Positions 7,368 through 15,783 of a DNA stretch of 64,000 bases are shown piece by piece. The stretch is from positions 1 through 64,000 of the forward strand of contig JAKPKY010000199.1 in the NCBI GenBank assembly GCA_029553505.1, written 5' to 3'. Numbering within the stretch: position 1 is the first letter of the stretch; the number at the start of each line of letters is the position of its first letter. The position numbers and the translations under genes are program-made. Under the pieces are notes generated by a model. That model made no database searches, had not been told where the DNA came from, and was given only the letters and a program-made list of their open reading frames with translations. Origin of the DNA: Planctomycetota bacterium. Lineage in GTDB: Bacteria; Planctomycetota; Phycisphaerae; SM23-33.

Positions 7368-8726
7368 ATGAAAACGCACATGGACCCGGCGAGAAAGATT
7401 CCTGTCTGTGACGAAGTGGACGTGCTGGTCTGCGGCGGGGGCCCGGCGGGCTTTTGTGCAGCCATCGCGGCCGCCCGGGGCGGGGCGAAGGTCCTGCTCC
7501 TGGAGCAGACCAACTGCCTGGGCGGAATCGCCGGCGCGGGGGGGCACAACCACCTGTGCCTGTATACGGCTTGGTCAAGCGGCGAGCGGGTGGTCGCGGG
7601 CGTGCCCTTCGAGATGATGGACCGCGTGGTGAAGATGGGCTACGGCGCATGGGACCATGACCCGAATAAGGCGCACGGCGGGAGCGTGGACTTCGAGCTG
7701 GAGGGTCTGAAACTCGCCCTGGAGCAGATGGCGGCGGAAGCGGGCGTGAAGCTGCTGTACCACACGCTGTTCGCCGACGCGATCGTGGATGGCGGGCGCT
7801 GCGTGGGGGCGGCCATCCAGAACAAGACCGGTCGGCAGGCGGTGCTGGCCAAACAGGTGATCGACGCGACGGGCGACGCGGACGTGGCGGCGTCGGCCGG
7901 CGCGCCGTTCGAGCTCGGTCGCCCGGGCGACGGCGCCTGCCAGCCCGCCACGCTCATGTTCACCATCGGCGGGGTGGACTGGAAGCGCGTCTGCGAGTTC
8001 CGCAAGGGCGATTACAGGCTCCAGCACGTCTGGGCGGCGGCGCAGGAAGCCGGCGACATGGAACCGTTCCAGAACCAGATCATGGGCTGGTGGTGGACGC
8101 CCACGCGACCCGACCAGGTCGGCGTGAACTTCACGCACATCTTCGGCACCGACTGCACCAACGCCGAGAGCATCACCCGCGCGACGATCGAGGGTCGCCG
8201 CCAGGCGTTCCACATGATCCCCGTCCTCCGCAAATACATCCCGGGCATGGAGAATTGCTGCCTGCTGTCCACGGCGGCGCTGCTGGGCACGCGCGAGAGC
8301 CGGCGCATCGTCGGCGAGCACGTGCTGAACGAGCGGGAGATCATAGCCAGCAAGGACTGGGACGACTCGATCTGCTACGGCTCGTTCTTCATCGACATCC
8401 ACAACTGCACCGGGCCCGGCATGGACGAGGAAAGCTGGCGGCCGGAGAAGGGCTTCAAGTACCAGATTCCCTACCGCAGCATCGTGCCGAAGAAGGTGGA
8501 CAACCTGCTGGTGGCCGGCCGGTGCATCAGCGTGACGCACGTGGCGCTGGGCTCGACGCGCGTCATGCCGCAGTGCGGCGCGCTGGGCGAGGCGGCGGGG
8601 GCGGCCGCGGCGCTGAGCCTCCAGGCCCGCTGCACCCCGCGCGAACTCGACGTGCGGAAGCTCCAGGAGCACCTGCGTTCGGCCGGGGCAATCTGCGACG
8701 AGCAAAGCCTCAAGGCGGCGAACTGA
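7368..8726 (+). CDS. FAD-dependent oxidoreductase
   Basis: A 452-residue flavoprotein of the FAD_oxidored superfamily common in planctomycetes and Verrucomicrobia. The dinucleotide-binding motif is DVLVCGGGPAGFCAAIAAA at residues ~18-37, followed by the second-strand Glu in VLLLEQTNCLGG. The second FAD motif is QVIDATGDADVAASAG, and the C-terminal part has NLLVAGRCISVTHVALGSTRVM. The substrate is unknown; relatives often sit in sugar or glycan catabolism loci, but the neighbours here (lysC and the homoserine genes, both opposite strand) give no clue. ATG 7368 was chosen over the track start 7251 because GGGAGA precedes it and the Rossmann motif then falls at the normal place. It is monocistronic with a double hairpin downstream. 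Confidence 0.9.
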   Translation: MKTHMDPARKIPVCDEVDVLVCGGGPAGFCAAIAAARGGAKVLLLEQTNCLGGIAGAGGHNHLCLYTAWSSGERVVAGVPFEMMDRVVKMGYGAWDHDPNKAHGGSVDFELEGLKLALEQMAAEAGVKLLYHTLFADAIVDGGRCVGAAIQNKTGRQAVLAKQVIDATGDADVAASAGAPFELGRPGDGACQPATLMFTIGGVDWKRVCEFRKGDYRLQHVWAAAQEAGDMEPFQNQIMGWWWTPTRPDQVGVNFTHIFGTDCTNAESITRATIEGRRQAFHMIPVLRKYIPGMENCCLLSTAALLGTRESRRIVGEHVLNEREIIASKDWDDSICYGSFFIDIHNCTGPGMDEESWRPEKGFKYQIPYRSIVPKKVDNLLVAGRCISVTHVALGSTRVMPQCGALGEAAGAAAALSLQARCTPRELDVRKLQEHLRSAGAICDEQSLKAAN

Positions 8727-8748
8727 CGCGCGGATTCGGGAGAAAAAA

Positions 8749-8807
8749 AGGACAGGCGAGACGCCTGTCCTACAGAACAAACGCCCACGGAAAGCATTCC
8801 GTGGGCG
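8749..8807. terminator. Double hairpin between convergent genes (likely bidirectional terminator)
   Basis: Two perfect hairpins lie in the gap between convergent genes: AGGACAGGCG-aga-CGCCTGTCCT (8749-8771) and CGCCCACGGAA-agca-TTCCGTGGGCG (8782-8807). The A-run at 8743-8749 provides a U-tract for the minus-strand transcript. A relative of the first hairpin (ACAGGCG-gga-CGCCTGT) occurs at 19393-19409, so that one is also a dispersed repeat. Confidence 0.65.
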
Positions 8808-8828
8808 ATTGTTCCCTATCGATCCCGT

Positions 8829-10016
8829 TCACCGGACGGAGAGGAAGAACTCCATCAGCTCGAAGCCCTTGGCGATGTGCAGGTCGCTCTTGGCGGCGTT
8901 TTCCTCGGTGAACGGTTCGGTCAGGACGCCCTCGATGCGCTTGCCCGCGACGGCGAAGGGCACGGGCTCGGGCGTGTGCGTGCGGACGGTGCAGGGGGTG
9001 GGGTGGTCCGGCAGGACGAGGATCCGCCACTCGTCGCCCTCGGCCTGGAGACGCTTGAGGACCGGCCCGACGATGTGCCGGTCGATCTGCCCGAGGGCGT
9101 GCACCTTGCCCTTGACGTCGGCGTTGTGCCCGGCCTCGTCGGGCGCTTCGATGTGGACGAAGACCAGGTCGTGATCGTCGAGCGCCTTGACGGCGGCGGC
9201 GCCCTTGCCGGCGTAGTTGGTGTCCACGTACCCGGTGGCGCCGGGAACCTCGATGACGTCCCATCCGATGAGCTTGGCCAGCCCGCGCACCAGGTCCACG
9301 GCCGTGATAGCCGCGGCGCGGACGTGGTACGTGTCGGCGAAGGAGGGCAGCGCGGGCATCTTGCCCTGCCCCCACAGCCAGATGCTGGTGGCCGGGTTCT
9401 CGCCCAGGTCGCGCCGGACGGTGTTGACGTCGTGGGCGGCCAGAATGTCCACGCTGCGGTCCATGATGGTGCGGAGCAGGTCCGCCCCGGCGCCCTGGGG
9501 GCGGTGCGCCTCGACGGGCTGTCCGAGGATGTCGTGCGGGGGCATGGTCTGGAGGTCGCACTCGCCGCGGAAGGTCATCAGGTGGCGGTAGCCCACGCCG
9601 CGGTAGAACTTCACGTGCGTGCCGGAAAGCTGGCGATTGAGTTCGTCGATGAGGGGCGACGCCTCCTCGGTGGAGATGTGCCCAGCGCAGTAGTCTTCCA
9701 TCCGCCCGTCGACGATGGTGACGAGGTTGCAGCGGAAGACCCACTCGTCTGGCCCGATGGCGATTCCCTGCGCGGCGGCCTCCAGCGGGGCGCGCCCCGT
9801 GTAGTATTTGCGCGGGTCGAACCCGAGCACGGAGAGGATGGCCACGTCGGACCCGCAGGGCAGCGCCTTGGGGACGTTGCGGACGGTTCCGGTTTTTCCG
9901 TGGGCGGCGATCCAGTCCATGTGGGGCTTTTCGGCAGCCGCCAGGGGGGTCTTTCCGCCCAGTTCGTCCAGCGGCAGGTCCGCCGCTCCGTCGGGGATGA
10001 TGATGGCGTATTTCAT
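8829..10016 (-). CDS. apgM: ApgM-family phosphoglycerate mutase-like protein, probable homoserine kinase
   Basis: A 395-residue member of the alkaline-phosphatase superfamily, related to archaeal-type cofactor-independent phosphoglycerate mutase. Metal and active-site motifs are present: IPDGAADLP, the nucleophile Ser region GSDVAILSVLG, HIEAPDEAGH and LPDHPTPC. A branch of this family found in threonine operons has been proposed, and in Bacteroides genetically supported, as an alternative homoserine kinase. Here the gene starts 37 bases after homoserine dehydrogenase on the same strand, and no GHMP-type thrB is seen in the window. I therefore infer homoserine phosphorylation for threonine synthesis rather than glycolysis. 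ATG 10016 gives the family N-terminus MKYAIIIPDG; the ORF extension upstream is not part of the protein. Confidence 0.88.
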   Translation of the reverse strand: MKYAIIIPDGAADLPLDELGGKTPLAAAEKPHMDWIAAHGKTGTVRNVPKALPCGSDVAILSVLGFDPRKYYTGRAPLEAAAQGIAIGPDEWVFRCNLVTIVDGRMEDYCAGHISTEEASPLIDELNRQLSGTHVKFYRGVGYRHLMTFRGECDLQTMPPHDILGQPVEAHRPQGAGADLLRTIMDRSVDILAAHDVNTVRRDLGENPATSIWLWGQGKMPALPSFADTYHVRAAAITAVDLVRGLAKLIGWDVIEVPGATGYVDTNYAGKGAAAVKALDDHDLVFVHIEAPDEAGHNADVKGKVHALGQIDRHIVGPVLKRLQAEGDEWRILVLPDHPTPCTVRTHTPEPVPFAVAGKRIEGVLTEPFTEENAAKSDLHIAKGFELMEFFLSVR

Positions 10017-10053
10017 GTCTGGCAATCCATGCGCGTCTGGGGCCTGTCGCCTG

Positions 10054-11382
10054 TCAAAACTGTTCCGGATGTTCGTCCACGATCCCGATTCGGACGCTGG
10101 GCGCCTTGATGACGTCCAGCGAGTCAACCTCGACGAGGGCCTGCTGCACCGCGCCCTCGCGGGCGCTGTGGGTGGTGATGACCACGGGCACGCCGGACGC
10201 CTGGGCGTTTTCCGGCGCCTCGTGCTGGAGCACCGAGCGGATGCTGATGTCGTGCCGCCCGAGCACCTCGGCGATCCTGGCGAAGACGCCGGGGCGGTCC
10301 TCGGCCATGACACGCAGGTAGTAGCGGCTGCGGGTCTCGACCGGGGGCAGTTGCTCGGCCGGGGCGGCGAGGTCCGGCCAGAGGCGCAGGTTCTCGAACA
10401 GCCTGGGCGCCACGCCCATGGCCACCGAGGCGATGTCGGCGACGACAGCCGATGCCGTCGGCAAAGACCCCGCGCCGCGCCCGTAGTACATGGTGTGCCC
10501 GGTGGCGTGCCCGTAGACGCTGACGGCGTTGAACGGCCCCGACACCCACGCCAGCGGGTGCTCCAGCGGGATGAACGACGGGCAGACCCGCAAGCTCACG
10601 CCGCGCCCGCGGCGCTGTGCGATGGCCAGCAGCTTGACGACATATCCCAGCTCGCGCCCGTAACGCAGGTCGCACAGTTCCAGCGAGTCGATGCCGGAGA
10701 CGGGGATTTTCTCGAAGTCCACGCGCCGCCCGAACGCCAGCGAGGCGAGGATGGCGAGCTTGTGGGCCGAGTCGGTCCCTGCGACGTCGAGGGTGGGGTC
10801 GGCCTCGGCCAGCCCGTCGCGCTGGGCGTCGGCGAGGGCGTCGGCGTAGCTTTGCCCGCGCTCGGTCATCTGGGTGAGGATGTAGTTGCACGTGCCGTTG
10901 ACGATCCCGTAGAGGGCGTCGATGCGGTTGGCGATCAGCCCGTCGCACAAAGCGCGGAGGATGGGCACGCCGCCGGCGCAGCTCGCCTCGAAGGCGATGC
11001 ACGCGCCGTTGGCGCGAGCCAGGGCGTACAGTTCCGCCCCGTGATGCGCCAGCAGGGCCTTGTTGGCGGTCACCACGTGCTTGCCGGCGCGCAGGGCCTG
11101 CTCGATGACGCGCCGGGCGAACGTCGTGCCGCCGACCAGCTCGACCACCACGCCGACGTCGGGGTCCGAGATCGCCCGGTCCAGGTCCGTCGAGAGCAGC
11201 TTCTCGTCCAGCCCGATCCGCCGGGCGTTGGCGAAGTTCACGTCCACGACGTGGCGCAGCTCCAGCGGCGGGGCGATCCGCGAGGCGAGGATCTCGCGGT
11301 CGCGCGTCAGGAGGGTGGCGGTTCCTCCGCCGACCGTTCCGCACCCGACAATCGTCACGCCCAATGAGGCTTTGGATTCCAT
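10054..11382 (-). CDS. hom: Homoserine dehydrogenase
   Basis: A 442-residue NAD(P)-dependent enzyme that reduces aspartate semialdehyde to homoserine. The nucleotide-binding motif GVTIVGCGTVGGGTATLL opens the protein, HVVTANKALLAHHG and YGIVNGTCNYILTQM are family signatures, and GLAEADPTLDVAGTDSAHKL holds catalytic Glu, Asp and Lys residues. A C-terminal ACT domain (YYLRVMAEDRPGVFARIAEVL, residues ~355-435) gives feedback control, probably by threonine. It is the first gene of a two-gene operon with the ApgM-type probable homoserine kinase. Upstream lies only a 150-base region with a partial dispersed repeat; I saw no leader peptide or riboswitch. Confidence 0.96.
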   Translation of the reverse strand: MESKASLGVTIVGCGTVGGGTATLLTRDREILASRIAPPLELRHVVDVNFANARRIGLDEKLLSTDLDRAISDPDVGVVVELVGGTTFARRVIEQALRAGKHVVTANKALLAHHGAELYALARANGACIAFEASCAGGVPILRALCDGLIANRIDALYGIVNGTCNYILTQMTERGQSYADALADAQRDGLAEADPTLDVAGTDSAHKLAILASLAFGRRVDFEKIPVSGIDSLELCDLRYGRELGYVVKLLAIAQRRGRGVSLRVCPSFIPLEHPLAWVSGPFNAVSVYGHATGHTMYYGRGAGSLPTASAVVADIASVAMGVAPRLFENLRLWPDLAAPAEQLPPVETRSRYYLRVMAEDRPGVFARIAEVLGRHDISIRSVLQHEAPENAQASGVPVVITTHSAREGAVQQALVEVDSLDVIKAPSVRIGIVDEHPEQF

Positions 11383-11460
11383 AGACGGCGTCTCCCAGGT
11401 CCAGCCGGAATCCTACGGGGCGCGGCGGGGAATATCAAGCGCATGCGCCGAGGAGATGCG

Positions 11461-11496
11461 GGGTGCCACGGCCAAGCGCGGTGTGTTTGGCCGTGC
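11461..11496. repeat. Half-copy of the GGTGCCAC hairpin element
   Basis: GGTGCCACGGCCAAGC followed by GTTTGGCCGTGCC forms one hairpin and matches the left half of the complete element at 30.9 kb. Confidence 0.65.
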
Positions 11497-11537
11497 CGTC
11501 CATTCCCTCTTCCTGACGGCGCCGGCGTTTTAACAAG

Positions 11538-11557
11538 CCCCCGCGGTTACGCGGGGG
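11538..11557 (-). terminator. Terminator hairpin after the PurF-like gene
   Basis: CCCCCGCG-gtta-CGCGGGGG lies about 60 bases beyond the minus-strand stop. On that strand it is followed by CTTGTTAAAA. Nearly the same hairpin is re-used at 55379 and 61405. Confidence 0.6.
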
Positions 11558-11565
11558 TTCTTGCG

Positions 11566-11604
11566 TTACCGTGGTTGCTCCGCTTCGTTCCGCAAACCAC
11601 GGCC
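11566..11604. repeat. CCGTGGTTG-type hairpin repeat
   Basis: ACCGTGGTTGC and GCAAACCACGG face each other around a short loop. Related copies lie at 17728-17851 and 53791-53838. It occupies the 3' flank of the PurF-like gene. Confidence 0.6.
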
Positions 11605-11618
11605 CCCGCTTGTTACGC

Positions 11619-13025
11619 CTACTCCGGGCTCTTTCCGCTCCAGCAGAAGGTGCAGAGCTTGCAGACGTCCAAGCCGATGGCCTCCACCAGGTCGTCCAGG
11701 CGCTGGTACTTCAGCGTGGTGAGGTTCAGGTGGCAGCGGATTCGCTCGACCATGGCGCAGTGCTTGTCGGAGTCGGGGTCGGCGTAGGTGTGCAGGTCCT
11801 TGTCGGGGTCGCCCTCGAGTTCCTTGATGGCCTTTCGGGCGGCCAGGTCCAGCTCGCTGCGCGACCGGGAGAAGTTGAGGAACTTGCAGCCGAACACCAG
11901 CGGCGGGCAGGCGGGGCGCATGTGGATTTCGCGGGCGCCGGCGTCGTAGAGCCTCTGGATGGTGTCGCGGAGCTGGGTTCCGCGGACGATGGAGTCCTCG
12001 ACGAACAGCAGGCTCTTGCCACGAATGAGCTCGGGGATGGGAATGAGCTTCATGCGGGCGACGAGGTCGCGGATGGTCTGGTTCTGGGGCATGAAGCTCC
12101 GCGGCCAGGTGGGCGTGTATTTGACGAACGGGCGGCGGTAGGGCACGCCGGCGGCGCTGGCGTAGCCCAGCGCGTGGGCGATGCCCGAGTCGGGGATGCC
12201 CGCGACGAGGTCCGGGTGGACGTTGTCGCGCCGGGCGAGGGCCTCTCCGCAGCGGTTGCGCGAGTGCTCGACGTTGATCCCCTCGTAGTACGACGCGGGA
12301 TAGCCATAATAGACCCACAGGAACGAGCAGATCTGCATCTGCTTGCCGGGGGCGACCTTCTGCTCGATGCCGTCGGGCGTGATCCGCACCACCTCGCCCG
12401 GGCCCAGGTAGCGGTCGATCTCGTATCCGAGGTTCGGAAGGGCGCAGGTCTCGAGCGTGGCGGCGTAGGCGCCGTCCTTGCGCCCCAGGATGATCGGGGT
12501 GCGTCCCAGGCGGTCGCGGGCGGCGTAGAGGCCCTTGTCCGTCAGCAGCAGCAGGGAGCAGGAGCCCTCGATGGCCCGCTGGGCGGCCACGATGCCCTCC
12601 TCGAAACTCGCCTCCTGGTTGATGAGCGTGGCCACCAGTTCGGTGGGGTTGACCTCCGCGCCGCTCATCTCGGAGAAGTGCGTCGTGCGCTTGCGGAACG
12701 CCTCGTGCGCGAGCTTGTCGAGGTTGGCCACCTTGCCGACGGTGACGATGGCGTAGACGCCCAGGTGCGAGCTGATGATCAGCGGCTGGTCCTCGTAGTC
12801 GCTGATGATCCCGACGCCCATGCGCCCGTGCAGGCGGTCGACGTCGTCCTCGAACTTGGAGCGGAACTGGGCGTTCTCGATGTTGTGGATGAAGCGGGCG
12901 AATCCGTTTTCCCCGAGGGTGGCCATTCCGCCGCGGCGGGTGCCCAGGTGCGAATGGTAGTCGGTGCCGTAAAACAGATCGGTGACGCAGTCATCGCGGT
13001 GGACGACGCCGAAAAAACCGCCCAT
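11619..13025 (-). CDS. PurF-like amidophosphoribosyltransferase paralogue lacking the N-terminal Cys
   Basis: A 468-residue protein with the fold order of glutamine PRPP amidotransferase: an N-terminal Ntn-hydrolase glutaminase domain, then a phosphoribosyltransferase domain. The PRPP loop is LLFVEDSIVRGTQLRDT, a slight variant of the classical motif. The start is unusual: canonical PurF begins Met-Cys-Gly, with Cys as glutaminase nucleophile, but this protein begins MGGFFGVVHRDDC. ATG 13025 has AAAGGA upstream, so this start is well supported. Cysteines at RPACPPLVFGC and the C-terminal CKLCTFC could hold an iron-sulfur cluster as in Bacillus-type PurF. I recall similar MGGFFG-type paralogues in Bacteroidetes and Firmicutes. 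It may use free ammonia or have another role. Confidence 0.85.
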   Translation of the reverse strand: MGGFFGVVHRDDCVTDLFYGTDYHSHLGTRRGGMATLGENGFARFIHNIENAQFRSKFEDDVDRLHGRMGVGIISDYEDQPLIISSHLGVYAIVTVGKVANLDKLAHEAFRKRTTHFSEMSGAEVNPTELVATLINQEASFEEGIVAAQRAIEGSCSLLLLTDKGLYAARDRLGRTPIILGRKDGAYAATLETCALPNLGYEIDRYLGPGEVVRITPDGIEQKVAPGKQMQICSFLWVYYGYPASYYEGINVEHSRNRCGEALARRDNVHPDLVAGIPDSGIAHALGYASAAGVPYRRPFVKYTPTWPRSFMPQNQTIRDLVARMKLIPIPELIRGKSLLFVEDSIVRGTQLRDTIQRLYDAGAREIHMRPACPPLVFGCKFLNFSRSRSELDLAARKAIKELEGDPDKDLHTYADPDSDKHCAMVERIRCHLNLTTLKYQRLDDLVEAIGLDVCKLCTFCWSGKSPE

Positions 13026-13452
13026 GAGAAATCCTTTCCTGGCTGCCGGTTCCGTATTCCCTGTCGCGTTCGCCGGCGAACCGATCCCGGCCGTCTGGGG
13101 CGGCGGGGCGAAACAAGCCCGCGGGCGAGACATCAGTGTAGCGTTTCGGCCCGGCCGGGACAACGCGGATGTGATCTGGGATTGTCGCCTGTCCGTCGGG
13201 CAGGGGGATTGTCCCCGCGCCCGCGCCGCCCGCGAAGTGAATCTTCGTAATACGCTCGATGAGCAAAACTAACCGGCGGGGAAAACCCGTGGCGGATCGG
13301 CGTCCCGCCGGCCTGGGACGGCGCACCTGGCCTATTGCCGCGGATTGTCCCCGCCGAGGGGGGGGCGGCAACGGCAGCGACGATGCTGGATTGTCGCATG
13401 TCTATGAGGATGCAAGGGATACGGGTGGCCGGAAAAAAGTTGAAAGCGGCGC

Positions 13453-13480
13453 TTGACTTGCGCGAATGGCGGGCTACTAT
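13453..13480 (+). promoter_or_regulatory. Sigma-70-type promoter of the TetR gene
   Basis: TTGACT, a 16-base spacer, then TACTAT, ending 42 bases before the start codon, in a short AT-rich segment. Both hexamers match consensus at four to five positions. Confidence 0.6.
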
Positions 13481-13489
13481 ATGAATATG

Positions 13490-13500
13490 GTTCACTGAAC
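13490..13500. promoter_or_regulatory. Candidate TetR autoregulatory operator
   Basis: GTTCA-C-TGAAC is a near-perfect dyad just downstream of the -10. A larger pair, GAATGGC (13464) and GCCATTC (13501), brackets the promoter. A related half-site, ACGTTCAGTAAG, lies at 14186 between tetR and the radical SAM gene. Confidence 0.5.
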
Positions 13501-13522
13501 GCCATTCATTGAGGTTTCGGGC

Positions 13523-14131
13523 ATGGGAACGCGTGAGCGCAGGCAACGCGAGGCAGCCGAGCGGCGGAAGACGATTCTGGCGGCCGCGAAGAACCTCTTC
13601 TGGAAGCAGGGCTACTCCCGCACGACGATCCCCCAGATCGCCCGCGCGACCGAGCTGGCGCCGGGGACGCTTTACCTGTACTTCCCGGGCAAGGAGGCCC
13701 TGTACGTCGAGCTGCTCTTCGAGGGGTACGACCTGTTGGAGAAGCGCCTTCTCGCGGCGGCTGAGGCGAGCGCCACTCGCCGGCCCGAGGCGCTCATCGA
13801 CGCGTTCTTCGCGTTTGCCAAAGAGAACCCGGAGTATTTCGACATCATCTTCTTCCTGTCCCGTCGGGAGGGCGGGATCCAGGAAGAGAAGTTTCCGCCG
13901 GAGAAGGTCTCCCAATTGGATGCGCGAGTGGATGCGTGCAAGGCCGTCGCGGCCAAGGCGCTCCGCGCCGCCGGGGACCGGAAGGGCGACAAGGCGCACC
14001 GCCGCACCGTCGATGCCGTCTGGAGCATGATGAGCGGGGTGATCCTCTTCTTCCAGAGGGAAGAGGGATTCGGGGCGCTGGCCGCCGAGGCCAAGCGCGT
14101 GATCCTCCGGGGGGTGTTCGGATCCAGGTAA
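13523..14131 (+). CDS. TetR/AcrR-family transcriptional regulator
   Basis: A 202-residue repressor-type protein. The N-terminal helix-turn-helix is well conserved: RKTILAAAKNLFWKQGYSRTTIPQIARATELAPGTLYLYFPGKEALY (quoted here in parts: ILAAAKNLFWKQGYSRTT, TLYLYFPGKEALY). The C-terminal ligand domain is rich in Phe and hydrophobics (EYFDIIFFLSRREGG), suggesting a hydrophobic effector. A readable promoter with an overlapping dyad precedes it, so autoregulation is likely. The next gene on the same strand, a B12-binding radical SAM protein, starts 193 bases downstream with another partial dyad between them and is the probable regulated target. The ligand cannot be inferred. Confidence 0.92.
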   Translation: MGTRERRQREAAERRKTILAAAKNLFWKQGYSRTTIPQIARATELAPGTLYLYFPGKEALYVELLFEGYDLLEKRLLAAAEASATRRPEALIDAFFAFAKENPEYFDIIFFLSRREGGIQEEKFPPEKVSQLDARVDACKAVAAKALRAAGDRKGDKAHRRTVDAVWSMMSGVILFFQREEGFGALAAEAKRVILRGVFGSR

Positions 14132-14323
14132 TCCGGAACGTGTCGGAACCGGACGACGGGTCCTTTTTTCGGCCGCAAAAATGAACTACGTTCAGTAAGT
14201 GGGATATGTTCGGCAAGAGCATTCGGCAAGCCGACGCCCGGCGGGTGCATGCGGCGCGGGCCGCGAGACGGCGTCGGCGACAGGCGACACGGGTCCGTTT
14301 CGCCGATTGAGGAGAAACCGATC

Positions 14324-15761
14324 ATGAAGATTCTTCTGGTTCTGCCGGCCGTGGAAAAATATCGGGTGACCAGGACGGGGCAGGTTCCGCGCCGCGGAAT
14401 GCTGCGGTTCGGCATGCAGTCCCTGACAATGGTGGCCGCCCTGACGCCGTCGCGGCACGAGGTGGCGATTTGCGACGAGAGCGTCGAGCCGCTGGACTTC
14501 GACGCCGACGCGGACGTGGTGGGCGTGACGTTCATGACGGGCCTGGCGCCCCGCGCCTACGCGATCGCGGAGGAGTTCCGCCGGCGTGGCAAGGTGACGG
14601 TGGCGGGGGGGCTTCCATCCGACATTCCGCCCGGAAGAGGCGGGGCGGCATTTCGACGTCGTGGTGGTCGGCGAGGCCGAGGGCCTCTGGCCGGGCGTGC
14701 TGGAAGACATCGAGCGCGGACAGGCGCGGGGCATCTACCGGAGCGCCGCGCCGCCGGACCTGGCCGGAACGCCCGTGCCCCGGCGCGACCTGCTGCGGAA
14801 CACTGCTCGCCGTTACGCCACCGTCCATGCCGTCCAGACGGGCCGCGGCTGCACGCACAAGTGCCGGTTCTGCTCGATCACGGCGTTCTTCGGCGCGTCG
14901 CACCGGGTTCGCCCCTTGGAAAATGTGCTGGCCGAGCTTCACGACTCGCCGCGCAATTTCATGTTCGTGGACGACAACATCATCGCCGACCGCCCGTACG
15001 CCCGGCGGCTGTTCCATGCGATGATCCCGATGCAAAAGCGGTGGATCAGCCAGTGCTCCCTCGAGATCGCCGACGATCCGGAACTGCTCGATCTGGCGCG
15101 GCGGGCGGGGTGCCGCGGCCTGTTCATCGGAATCGAGACGATCAGCCAGGGCAACCTGACGGCCTTGGAGAAGGGCTTCAACGATTCCCACGGCTACGCG
15201 CGGCGCCTGCGACGGATCCGCCGCGCGGGCATCGGCGTGCAGGCGGCGATCATCGTCGGGCTGGACCGCGACGACGTGACGGTTTTCGAGCGGACGCTCC
15301 GGTTCCTCCAGCGATGCCGCATCGACGCGCTGCAACTGGCCGTGCTCACGCCGCTGCCCGGCACGCCGCTGTACGACGACTTCGAGGCGGCGGGGCGCAT
15401 CCTCGACCGCGACTGGGAGCACTACGATTACCGGCACGTGGTGATCCGCCCCCGGCGGATGAGCCCGCGCGAGCTTCAGGACGGCGCCGACTGGCTGTAC
15501 CGGCAGTTCTACCGCTGGGACCGCGTGGCCCTGCGGATGCTGCGGGCGACGGCGGCGCTCGGGCCGGTGGCTGCGTGGCTCATCTGGAAACTCAACCGCA
15601 CCTATCGCTACGACAACCGGCGAGAGCGCATCGTCGGGCGGAACCCGGCCCGTCCCGATTCGATCGCCGCGAGGATCGTCCGACGCCTGTGGGACGCGCT
15701 GGGAGACGCGCACGACCGCATGACGCGGAACCGCGTCGGTCGTCCGGCCGACGAACTCTAG
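14324..15761 (+). CDS. B12-binding radical SAM protein, frameshifted in a poly-G run
   Basis: Two overlapping frames together encode one ~478-residue protein. The first frame (from ATG 14324, RBS GAGGAGA) gives a cobalamin-binding-like domain: MKILLVLPAVEKYRVT, then VVGVTFMTGLAPRAYAIAEEF. Reading breaks at seven G residues (14605-14611). With six Gs the frame continues as GGFHPTFRPEEAGRHFDVVVVGEAE into the second ORF, which holds the radical SAM motif GCTHKCRFCSITAFFG, then FMFVDDNII, GLFIGIETISQGN and LTPLPGTPLYDDFE. This domain order is that of class B radical SAM enzymes such as methyltransferases and hopanoid-type enzymes. It may be a sequencing or assembly error, a true mutation or slippage. 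The C-terminal region is basic and partly hydrophobic. The substrate is unknown. Confidence 0.85.
14605..14611 (+). other. Seven-G homopolymer at the frameshift
   Basis: GGGGGGG within the sequence GTGGCGGGGGGGCTTCC. Removing one G restores the conserved GG-H-P-T-F-R-P-E-E reading between the B12-binding and radical SAM halves. Confidence 0.75.
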
Positions 15762-15783
15762 GCGGGGCCCGGCGAAAGCGCGC

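Larger units (their letters stand above)
13026..13522. other. 497-base intergenic region with direct repeats
   Basis: There is no convincing gene between the PurF-like gene and TetR. GGATTGTC occurs four times on the plus strand (13179, 13206, 13342 and 13388). The left end must carry the purF-like promoter; the right end carries the TetR promoter and operator listed separately. The track ORF 13133..13999 runs antisense through TetR and is rejected. Confidence 0.5.

Noticed and set aside
11383-11460. Threonine leader/attenuator upstream of hom
   Set aside because: No short ORF rich in Thr or Ile codons and no alternative hairpin.
13133-13999. 288-codon minus-strand ORF over TetR and its upstream region
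   Set aside because: Antisense to TetR, which has full HTH motifs and a promoter.
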